43,239 nt of DNA from DAOTXN01 sp034435435 (lineage in GTDB: Bacteria > Chloroflexota > Anaerolineae > S140-20), in assembly GCA_034435435.1 (NCBI GenBank), contig DAOTXN010000055.1, forward strand, positions 1 through 43,239. The letters run 5' to 3'. The notes below the pieces were generated by a model. The model did no database searches and was not told the DNA's origin. It saw nothing but the letters and a program-made list of their open reading frames with translations. Both the position numbers and the translations under genes were made by a program. Positions 23,699-30,751 of this stretch are shown here, in pieces. Position 1 is the first letter of the stretch. The number at the start of each line of letters is the position of its first letter.

Positions 23699-24898
23699 TT
23701 ATTTGATAAGCGGTTCGAATCCGAGCGGCACAATCTGATACCAGGAGTTGCCCGGCTTGAGGGGCAAAGGGTTCCCGGCGTTGTCTACGAACGAAAGCAT
23801 GTCCTCACGCATTTGACGGATCCAGCGCCCGTCAAAAATCTGGCCGTCGCGCACGATCTGCACGGGACCATCCCCCCAGATCTGGATTTGGATGGAATAG
23901 TGCCCGCCGCCTACCAAGTCTTCGAGGATGTCCGTCTCGACGTGATGGGCATACACAATGATCACGTTGGCCGCGCTGAGTTGTTCGCCGGTAAGAGCGT
24001 CGGTGTGCGCTTCGCCCAAGACAGAGCGCTGATAGCGCCCCAACTCAGGCGCATAGGTCCATTCGGCCGAAGCCACGCCGGGCAGGTAGGCGATTTCGAT
24101 ATAATTCGCAACTTGACCGTTAGGTGGGGGCGCTTCGCGGAAGGCCAACCCGTGCAAGTCTTGACGAGTGTTCAGGCCGCGTTCTGTGGTCAGTTTCCAG
24201 ATGGCGGCAGTGCTGGTAAAGAGGGTATGCTCAAAGGCCTTGTTAGGCTCCGGCGCCCGAAAAAAGACCGGCTCGCCCACCCCAAAATCGGGCGAAACAA
24301 CTCGCGGAAAAAAGTCGGATGCCATAATCTTTTCCTTGACGCCGCCGCTAGAGCCTGAATAGGCAAACATGCTCTTGAACATGGCCGGGATTTCCAGATC
24401 AATCAACCGTCCGCTGCGGATGGAGCCGACCTGGGGCGCGTCTTGGTCCAAATAAACTGCGGTAAAGCGGGTCACGCCGCCTTCGGCATAGTGTTCAAAA
24501 ACCAGGTTGGCGAAAGACAACCCCGCCTGGGGGCGTACCACCGGAGGCGCGTTGGAGATTTTTATGGCCAGCGGGCGGCGCTCTAGCACGGTGGGGTCAG
24601 AAACGCGCAAGCCCGTCAATGGATTGACGTCGGGTGGAAACTCGGTCATGAGGGATGTATCCGGGGTTGGGGTGGGCGGCGGCAGCGGGGTCACTGTCGA
24701 TGAAACCCAGGTCGGAGTGGGGGGAGGCAATGGGATGGATGTCGCCCCAATTTTCGGCGTGCGAGTGGGGGTCGGCGTTGTTAGAGCGGCATTTCTGCCA
24801 CACGCAGTCAACCCCAGATGAACGCTTGCCCCCACAATAAACACCACAGCCAGGGTCAGTAGAGTTGTCTTGAAAGAATCACCCGCAAGGTTTCGCAT
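23699..24898 (-). CDS. DUF3048 lipoprotein (YerB-like)
   Basis: A 399-residue secreted lipoprotein: hydrophobic N-terminus, lipobox LTAC near residue 33, then a Pro/Thr linker to about residue 82. The DUF3048 domain follows, with NPLTGLRVSD, RRPLAIKISNAP, ARPQAGLS-like VRPQAGLSFANLVFEHYAEG, RFTAVYLDQ and VGSIRSGR. A second C-terminal DUF3048 part has a VIIVYAHHVETDILED strand. AAGGAGGTG precedes the ATG. Function unknown; YerB-type proteins are surface lipoproteins. Confidence 0.88.
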   Translation of the reverse strand: MRNLAGDSFKTTLLTLAVVFIVGASVHLGLTACGRNAALTTPTPTRTPKIGATSIPLPPPTPTWVSSTVTPLPPPTPTPDTSLMTEFPPDVNPLTGLRVSDPTVLERRPLAIKISNAPPVVRPQAGLSFANLVFEHYAEGGVTRFTAVYLDQDAPQVGSIRSGRLIDLEIPAMFKSMFAYSGSSGGVKEKIMASDFFPRVVSPDFGVGEPVFFRAPEPNKAFEHTLFTSTAAIWKLTTERGLNTRQDLHGLAFREAPPPNGQVANYIEIAYLPGVASAEWTYAPELGRYQRSVLGEAHTDALTGEQLSAANVIIVYAHHVETDILEDLVGGGHYSIQIQIWGDGPVQIVRDGQIFDGRWIRQMREDMLSFVDNAGNPLPLKPGNSWYQIVPLGFEPLIK

Positions 24899-24924
24899 TG
24901 GTTACACCTCCTTGACCAGAAGCT

Positions 24925-24933
24925 ATTATAGCA
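24925..24933 (-). promoter_or_regulatory. Extended -10 promoter of the DUF3048 gene
   Basis: On the minus strand TGCTATAAT occupies 24925-24933, an extended -10 with a perfect hexamer. No good -35 was seen. The transcript would start about 20 bases before the gene. Confidence 0.45.
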
Positions 24934-24990
24934 CAAGTCACCCAAGGGAAAAACGCCCCGCTGGGTGGGTGCTGCCAAGTATCAGGTTAG

Positions 24991-25019
24991 TTGACTTGGC
25001 TCTGAAGACCGAGTATAAT
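24991..25019 (+). promoter_or_regulatory. Strong promoter of the stressosome-type gene cluster
   Basis: TTGACT (24991-24996), exactly 17 bases, TATAAT (25014-25019): 11 of 12 consensus bases. It lies about 200 bases before the DUF4388 gene, the first of fifteen plus-strand genes. The 320-base gap between the two divergent genes holds this promoter, the DUF3048 promoter and the folded leader below. Confidence 0.65.
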
Positions 25020-25034
25020 CGGTTATTCCTTTGG

Positions 25035-25178
25035 GAAATTGCAATCGGCACTCATGCGAGTTTGCAATTCAGTCTGTGCATTTGCGCCGTTTCAGTTACC
25101 TGTATGTGCGGTGCTATTAAGTGAGCGCGGGGCGGTTCGGCGCAGATGCACAAAGAGCGTGAGGCTGCCGGCCTCACG
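25035..25178 (+). ncRNA. Folded 5' leader with three stems, unassigned
   Basis: Three helices are visible. First, AATTGCAA (25037-25044) pairs with 25062-25069, stacked on ACTC (25050-25053) with GAGT (25058-25061), leaving a 5-base bulge. Second, 25075-25089 pairs with 25138-25152 over 15 positions with one G-T pair, enclosing 48 bases. Third, CGTGAGGC (25158-25165) pairs with GCCTCACG (25171-25178). The ATG is 41 bases further on. The layout suits a riboswitch or protein-binding leader; it does not match a class I can name. Confidence 0.5.
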
Positions 25179-25218
25179 GGGGTAACAACGCAGTACGCGG
25201 GAGGCATGGCGGGGATCT

Positions 25219-26058
25219 ATGGCCTTAAAAGGAAACCTGCGAGATTTTGGTATCACACAATTACTGAATCTGATCAATCTGGCGCGCAAGACGGGCACGC
25301 TTTCCATTGAGGCAGCCGACAAGCAGGCGCAGATATGCTTCAAAGAAGGCAAATTGGTTTTTGCCTCCATGGGAAACCAGGATGGTCACCTGGCCCAAGT
25401 GCTGTTCAAGGCGGGCAAGTTAACGCAAGAACAGACTCGCACCATCCTCTCAAGAATCGGCACGACCAATGACAAGCGCCTGGGAATGATGCTCATTGAG
25501 GCCGGGCACGTGACTCAAGATGACATCTTGAGCAGTGTGCGCAAACACACCGAAGATGTCGTCTTTCGCATCTTTACGTGGTCCGAGGGCGCTTTTTATT
25601 TTGAACCCAACGTGTTGCCTCCCGAGGAACGTATCACGGTGCCTATCAACCTGGATAACATGATTATCGAAGGCACACGCCGCGTCAAAGAGTGGGAACA
25701 TCTCCAGGATGAGTTGCCGAACCTGGATATGGCGCTGCGCTTCACCGACCGGCCAGACGCGCGATTGCGCGACATCAACCTCAGCGTAGAAGAGTGGCGG
25801 GTCGTGTCTTTCATCAATCCCCGCAACAGCATCCGACAGATCGCCAAAGCCAACAACATGAGCGACTTTCAAATCCGGCGCATTATCTACGGGATGCTCC
25901 AAGCAGGACTGGTAGAGCTCGTTCGGCCCGAGGGGATGGAAAAAGCATCCGCACCTCGGCCCGGAGTGACGGCGCCGGCTGCGTCGCATCCGCGCAGGCC
26001 ACCGCCGGTCAAGCGCAGCGTTGTCGAAAAGCTCATTAACCGGATCAAGGGCTTGTAG
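25219..26058 (+). CDS. DUF4388-domain protein
   Basis: A 279-residue cytoplasmic protein. Residues 1 to about 100 are a DUF4388 (PATAN-like) domain: LKGNLRDFGITQLLNLINLA, KTGTLSIE and ICFKEGKLVFA. A second helical part follows, and residues about 190-240 look like a winged helix (NNMSDFQIRRIIYGMLQAGL). The tail is Pro-rich and basic. Such proteins often accompany MglA-type GTPases or response regulators and act as adaptors. GGGG lies just before the ATG. First gene after the strong promoter; the GTPase follows 59 bases later. Confidence 0.85.
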   Translation: MALKGNLRDFGITQLLNLINLARKTGTLSIEAADKQAQICFKEGKLVFASMGNQDGHLAQVLFKAGKLTQEQTRTILSRIGTTNDKRLGMMLIEAGHVTQDDILSSVRKHTEDVVFRIFTWSEGAFYFEPNVLPPEERITVPINLDNMIIEGTRRVKEWEHLQDELPNLDMALRFTDRPDARLRDINLSVEEWRVVSFINPRNSIRQIAKANNMSDFQIRRIIYGMLQAGLVELVRPEGMEKASAPRPGVTAPAASHPRRPPPVKRSVVEKLINRIKGL

Positions 26059-26117
26059 CGGGAGCCAATTCGCCTACACTTTGCGGGCTATCACTAGGAG
26101 GGGGTGGACGAAGCGCG

Positions 26118-26666
26118 ATGGGAACAGTGCAAACAGTCAAAATCGTCGTCACAGGGCCTTTTTCAGCCGGTAAAACCGAGTTTATTCAGACGGTCAGCGA
26201 GATTGACGTGGTCTCGACAGAAAAAAAGATCACCAGTGAATCAGAGCGCATCAAAGAGCGCACGACAGTGGCGATGGACTTTGGCCGCATTACCATCGAT
26301 GACGACCTGGTGCTGTATCTCTTTGGCACCCCCGGTCAAAAACGTTTCGACTTTATGTGGGAGATTTTATCAGAAGGCATGCTGGGGTTTGTGGTGCTCA
26401 TTGACAGCGTGCGACCCGAAACTTTTCGCGAAGCGCGGATGATCCTGGATACTTTTCGGACCTACGCCCCCACACCTTACGTGGTCGCGGCCAATAAGCA
26501 AGATATGCCGGACGCATGGGACGTGGACGACCTGCGCATTGCGCTGCGCATAGATCCAGAGATCAAGCTGCTGCCATGCGTGGCAATGGACCGAGAGAGT
26601 GTGCGCAACGTGCTGCTAGAATTGCTTTACTCCATCCTTGAGGAGATGGATGCTCAGGAGGTCTAG
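26118..26666 (+). CDS. MglA-like small Ras-type GTPase
   Basis: A 182-residue GTPase of the bacterial Ras-like group (COG2229, MglA/Rup type). P-loop GPFSAGKT (residues 13-20), a Thr/Glu-rich switch I region (ERTTVAMDFG), switch II FGTPGQKRF with TPGQ at 71-74, and NKQD at 126-129 for guanine binding. It would cycle between GTP and GDP; no Roadblock/LC7 regulator (MglB) is encoded nearby, so the DUF4388 protein may take the partner role. AGGAGGGGG precedes the ATG at a slightly long distance. Confidence 0.9.
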   Translation: MGTVQTVKIVVTGPFSAGKTEFIQTVSEIDVVSTEKKITSESERIKERTTVAMDFGRITIDDDLVLYLFGTPGQKRFDFMWEILSEGMLGFVVLIDSVRPETFREARMILDTFRTYAPTPYVVAANKQDMPDAWDVDDLRIALRIDPEIKLLPCVAMDRESVRNVLLELLYSILEEMDAQEV

Positions 26667-26823
26667 TCAATCCTTCCGGTTTTTGTCGCGCAAGAACCTG
26701 GACCTGTATGGGTTCATACGCCTGCCCAAAAATGGCTTCGACGTGAGCTCAGCCGAACGGCTTCGTAGTGCGGGTCGAAGGCTAAACTGAACGGCGGGCG
26801 TCACTTTGAATCGAGGCAAGTCG

Positions 26824-27612
26824 GTGAGTTCCATCGTTACTGACCAGGGAATCGTTCATTACGAGGCATACGGCCGCGGCGCTCCGGTCATCTTGCTGCA
26901 TGGCTGGATCAACTCGTGGGACGTCTGGCGCGACACCATGTTGGCTATCCCTGAGTTGGGACGCTACAAAGTGTATGCGCTCGACTTTTGGGGGTTTGGC
27001 GAATCGGCCAAGCAAAAAACACCGCCGTTTCAGATCCAGTCTTATGTCGACATGGTGTTACAGTTCATGGAGATCATGGGCATTAACCAGGCGCCAGTCT
27101 TTGGACACTCGATGGGTGGCACGGTGGCGCTGGCTCTGGCGCTAAGAGCGCCGGGCATGGTCAGAAAGGCCGCTATTGTGGGGTCGCCTATCAACGGCAA
27201 TTCGCTCAATATCTTTCTCAAATTATCGGGCATAAGCTGGATTGCCCGCGTGGCCTGGCGTGTGACCATCATCAAACAAATGGTGATGTGGATGGTATTG
27301 GCCGGCGACTCGCCCCGAGTGCGCAAAATGATCTTTAGAGACGCGGACAAGACCAATATAGAGTCTTTCTTTCGCAGCATCGGCGACCTGCACCGCACCG
27401 ACCTGCGCTCTCAAATCACACAGTTGAACATTCCGACACTGGGTATATTCGGAACCCGCGACAACATCGTGAACCCCAACCAGGGCCGGCTTTTGGCAAC
27501 GGGTATTCCCCAGGCGCGTGTGGAAATGATGCCACAGAGTCGTCATTTCCCCATGTTAGACGAGCCAGAACGCTTTATCCAGATTGTCCAAGAGTTTCTG
27601 GCTCAGGATTAA
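26824..27612 (+). CDS. Alpha/beta hydrolase, RsbQ-like, with intact triad
   Basis: A 262-residue alpha/beta hydrolase. The GTG at 26824 is chosen over the TTG at 26806: GAGG lies upstream, and its VSSIVTDQGIVHYEA start aligns with MSAIIIDSGLVHYEA of the paralogue at 41367. Oxyanion loop LLHGWINSW, nucleophile Ser96 in GHSMGG, Asp213 in GTRDNIVNP and His241 in SRHFPML form the triad. In Bacillus subtilis the hydrolase RsbQ, whose nucleophile is also Ser96, activates the RsbP stress phosphatase; a similar signalling role here is inferred from the cluster. A metabolic esterase is the alternative. Confidence 0.85.
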   Translation: MSSIVTDQGIVHYEAYGRGAPVILLHGWINSWDVWRDTMLAIPELGRYKVYALDFWGFGESAKQKTPPFQIQSYVDMVLQFMEIMGINQAPVFGHSMGGTVALALALRAPGMVRKAAIVGSPINGNSLNIFLKLSGISWIARVAWRVTIIKQMVMWMVLAGDSPRVRKMIFRDADKTNIESFFRSIGDLHRTDLRSQITQLNIPTLGIFGTRDNIVNPNQGRLLATGIPQARVEMMPQSRHFPMLDEPERFIQIVQEFLAQD

Positions 27613-27635
27613 CAAACGGTCATCAGAGTCTAGAC

Positions 27636-28283
27636 ATGATCATCACATCGACAACCGAGCAACAAGAGATCCATTATTACTATAGCAACAAGATGGCCCG
27701 CATCGTCCTGCTGGCGATGGAAGAAGTGATGGGCCGCAACGGTGTGAATGCTGTCTTGAACCTGGCGCACTTGAAACATCTGGTCAACAACTATCCACCT
27801 AATAACTTTGATCGCCAATTTCCCTTCGAAGAAGTGGGAGCCATTCAACAGGCATTAGACGAGATGTACGGTCCGCGCGGGGGCCGGGGATTGGCGCTGC
27901 GGGCCGGACGTATGTGCTTCAAATTTGGCATCAAAGAGTTTGGTCCGGTACTGGGCATCGCAGACCTGGCGTTTCGCTTGCTGCCGTTAGGCATGAAACT
28001 CAAAGTTGGTTTTGAGGTTTTCGCCGAGACCTTTAACAAGTTCACCGATCAGGTGGTGCGTCTGGGCGAGGACGAAACCCGTTTTTTGTGGACCATTGAA
28101 CGCTGCCCGGTGTGTTGGGGGCGCCACACGAATTATCCTTGTTGCCACCTGGCCGTGGGTATCTTGCAAGAGTCACTTTATTGGGTCAGCGGCGGCAAGA
28201 ACTTTCACGTCGAAGAGACTACATGTGTAGCTCAGGGCGATCCGACCTGCATCATTACCATCGACAAACAACCGTTGGACTAG
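27636..28283 (+). CDS. V4R-domain (4-vinyl reductase type) sensory protein
   Basis: A 215-residue protein. The N-terminal half is helical and resembles heme-NO-binding or V4R-associated regions. The C-terminal half is a V4R domain: RCPVCWGRH, PCCHLAVGILQESLYW and FHVEETTCVAQGDPTCIITI. Six cysteines in this part could bind a metal. V4R domains bind small hydrophobic ligands and often regulate neighbouring kinases. It lies 23 bases after the hydrolase gene; the Shine-Dalgarno is weak. Confidence 0.8.
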   Translation: MIITSTTEQQEIHYYYSNKMARIVLLAMEEVMGRNGVNAVLNLAHLKHLVNNYPPNNFDRQFPFEEVGAIQQALDEMYGPRGGRGLALRAGRMCFKFGIKEFGPVLGIADLAFRLLPLGMKLKVGFEVFAETFNKFTDQVVRLGEDETRFLWTIERCPVCWGRHTNYPCCHLAVGILQESLYWVSGGKNFHVEETTCVAQGDPTCIITIDKQPLD

Positions 28284-28318
28284 CGCGGATCGGGCGTGTC
28301 TGAATTGGATCAGCAGCC

Positions 28319-29599
28319 ATGCGCAAGATCATCATCGAAGATAGACGAAATATCGACCCCTTTAATGAACCTGCGCGGGAACTGCGCGTCATGAACAAAC
28401 CTCTGTTCCTGCACCAACGCGACGTGTTGTTACCCCACTGCACAGGCCGCGAATTTCCCGTTCGCTCGCTAGATCAATTGCCGGCCAGCATCCGTGAAGA
28501 GCGCGTCGAGACGCTCGTCCACCGAGATAATCTTTTTTTCGACCAATTTCTCGTCGATGAATTTGTGCGCCGGGCGCGTGAAACAGGCAAAGCATGCCAG
28601 GTAGCCTTTGGGCTAGACGACAAGTCCATTGTCAACCATGCCCTGCGTCTGCAAAAAGGCATCCGTCGCCAGGGCGACTATTACATAGCCGATCTGTGGT
28701 ACTATCCACACGGCCTGGAAGACCACGCTCGCCCATTGGTGATCGACACCGAACCTTACGAAGCCGGTTATTACCGCGTGCCGACCTACATGGCTCGTGA
28801 GCAAGGCGAGATCATCTATCATCTACCGATGAAAGCCTTTTTGTCCATTGAGCACTGGACCCAGGTTTTTGTGGCCAGTGTGCCATTTGGCATTTTTGCC
28901 ATGGCCGCCCGTTCGGAACGAGCGGCCAGTCGCAGCATTATCTTCAAGCTCAAGGTCTTGATGCACGCCCTGATCGAGCGCCGCCAGTTCCTCTCATCCT
29001 CCGCCGTGATCAAAATAGGACGCAACTGCACGATCAACCCGACCGCGGTTATCCAGGGCCCAACCATCATCGGCGACAACGTCACTATTGGCGCAGGAGC
29101 GCACATCACTCATTGTATCATCGGCAACAACGTAAACATCATGGAAGGCTGTCAGTTGATGCTCAGCACCGTGGGCGACGGCTGCTATTTGCCCTTTCGT
29201 GCGGCCTTGCTGATGACGGCAGTGATGGAAAATTCGATCATTGCCCAAAACACGTGCCTACAAAAATGTGTGATAGGACGCAATACCTTTATCGGCGCCG
29301 GCACCACGTTCACCGATTTTAACCTGGTGCCCAAGCCCATTCGGGTCTTTTTCGAAGGCGAGTTGCACCCGGTGGGCACCGACGTGATGGGGGGGTGTGT
29401 AGGACACAACTGTAGACTTGGATCTGGGCTGGTCATCTACCCGGGCCGCACCATCGAATCGGACACGATCATATTCTCTACCCCGGAACGCCGCGTGATC
29501 GCCAAAAACGTCACCTTTGAAGAAAGCGATCACCTCAAAGTCGAGGGGGGGGCAACGTTACATCCCAGGCAATATGATCCCAATATTACTCGGTTATAG
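28319..29599 (+). CDS. Left-handed beta-helix (hexapeptide repeat) protein
   Basis: A 426-residue protein. Residues 1 to about 220 are unassigned and mostly helical. From about 235 it has hexapeptide repeats of the LbetaH fold: IKIGRNCTINPTAVIQGPTI, IGDNVTIGAGAHITHC, IGNNVNIMEGC, and later IGRNTFIGAGTTF. This is the fold of GlmU-type acyl- and nucleotidyltransferases, but no nucleotidyltransferase signature (GxGTRM) is present. It might be a transferase or a structural or bactofilin-like scaffold. Its place inside a signalling cluster is unusual. Confidence 0.75.
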   Translation: MRKIIIEDRRNIDPFNEPARELRVMNKPLFLHQRDVLLPHCTGREFPVRSLDQLPASIREERVETLVHRDNLFFDQFLVDEFVRRARETGKACQVAFGLDDKSIVNHALRLQKGIRRQGDYYIADLWYYPHGLEDHARPLVIDTEPYEAGYYRVPTYMAREQGEIIYHLPMKAFLSIEHWTQVFVASVPFGIFAMAARSERAASRSIIFKLKVLMHALIERRQFLSSSAVIKIGRNCTINPTAVIQGPTIIGDNVTIGAGAHITHCIIGNNVNIMEGCQLMLSTVGDGCYLPFRAALLMTAVMENSIIAQNTCLQKCVIGRNTFIGAGTTFTDFNLVPKPIRVFFEGELHPVGTDVMGGCVGHNCRLGSGLVIYPGRTIESDTIIFSTPERRVIAKNVTFEESDHLKVEGGATLHPRQYDPNITRL

Positions 29600-29707
29600 G
29601 TGAGTTGTGTATGTTTCTCACGTCACCGGTTGCCGCTCGATTGACAGCGGCGTCAAGATGAGGTACATCATCTGCCCTTATGCCCAAGCGCCAGGCGGAG
29701 GTGAAAA

Positions 29708-30598
29708 ATGAGCAAAGGCCGCATTCTGGTTGTTGAAGATGATTTCGACATTTCCAACATGCTGCGCATCTATTTTCAATCGCAGGGTTATGACGTGACC
29801 GTTGCGCCGCGCGGTGAGGAAGGGCTGGACAAATGCCGGCAACAGATGCCGCATGTCATCGTGTTGGACATTATGTTGCCCGATATAGACGGCTATGAAG
29901 TCTGCCGACGCTTGCGCAGCAACCTGCGCACCAGCCACGTGCCCATCATTTTCCTGACTCAGAAGGATGAACGCAGCGACCGCATCGCCGGATTGGAATT
30001 GGGAGCCGACGATTACGTGACCAAGCCCTTTGACATCGAAGAATTGCGCCTGCGCGTACAGGGCAGCATCCGCCGTGCGCAGGCAACCAACTTGAGCAAT
30101 CCGACCACCGGTCTGCCTAGCGGCAAGCAGATCGAAGAGCAATTGCGCAACCTGATGCGCCAGGATGACTGGGCGTTGTTGTATGTGGGCATCAACCACA
30201 TCGAACCCTTCCGCGACAAAGAGGGCTTTTTGGCTGCCGATGAAGTACTGCGGGACCTGGCGCACATGCTGGGCGACACCGTGGACGAGTTTGGCACACC
30301 CAACGATTTCATCGGACATCGGGGCGGTGACGATTTTATCGTCATCACGACGATGGAACACGGCCCGACTATCCGTGATCGCGTCGTGGCCCGTTTCAGC
30401 GCCAACGTGGGCACTCACTATAACTTTATGGACCGCGAAAATCAATCCATCACGGTTGACAGTCAAAGGTATCCCTTGATGTCTTTGGCTATCGGTATGG
30501 TCTCGCCCCAAGATGGCCCCTTTGCCGATATTCGCGAGATCACCGAGGTGGCCGCAGAGATGCGGCGGGCCGATGAAAAACGTAAAGGCGTGAGTTGA
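29708..30598 (+). CDS. Response regulator with degenerate GGDEF domain
   Basis: A 296-residue protein. The receiver domain (1-125) is intact: acidic pair Glu10-Asp11-Asp12, phosphoacceptor Asp54 in VLDIMLPDIDGY, Thr in FLTQKD and Lys in VTKPFD. The output is a GGDEF-like domain (about 132-290) with GGDDF at 206-210. However, the first metal-binding aspartate is replaced (LLYVGINHIEPF where active cyclases have DIDxF), so cyclic-di-GMP synthesis is unlikely. It may bind nucleotide or act as a dimerising output. GGAGGTG precedes the ATG. It lies just ahead of the giant kinase, its likely partner. Confidence 0.85.
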   Translation: MSKGRILVVEDDFDISNMLRIYFQSQGYDVTVAPRGEEGLDKCRQQMPHVIVLDIMLPDIDGYEVCRRLRSNLRTSHVPIIFLTQKDERSDRIAGLELGADDYVTKPFDIEELRLRVQGSIRRAQATNLSNPTTGLPSGKQIEEQLRNLMRQDDWALLYVGINHIEPFRDKEGFLAADEVLRDLAHMLGDTVDEFGTPNDFIGHRGGDDFIVITTMEHGPTIRDRVVARFSANVGTHYNFMDRENQSITVDSQRYPLMSLAIGMVSPQDGPFADIREITEVAAEMRRADEKRKGVS

Positions 30599-30751
30599 AG
30601 CAACTTGACCAGATCAGCTCATAATTAACAACCGCAAGGGGGGGATGGTTGCAGGCCAACGCGAACTCTGGAGGCGCGGACCGGGTTTGAAAACATCGTT
30701 GGACTCTTTAGGGCCCGTTGTGCCGCCGCTAGACGCGGTTGGGGTGCGTAG

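Noticed and set aside
25035..25178. Cyclic-di-GMP (GEMM) riboswitch
   Set aside because: The degenerate GGDEF regulator in the same cluster made this attractive, but I could not place the conserved GEMM core bases on these stems.
29641..29669. TTGACA followed by TACATC as a promoter for the response regulator
   Set aside because: The -35 is perfect and spacing is 17, but the -10 matches only about half the consensus; too weak to list.
29708..30598. Active diguanylate cyclase
   Set aside because: The receiver is intact, but the first metal-binding aspartate of the GGDEF domain is replaced, so catalysis is unlikely.
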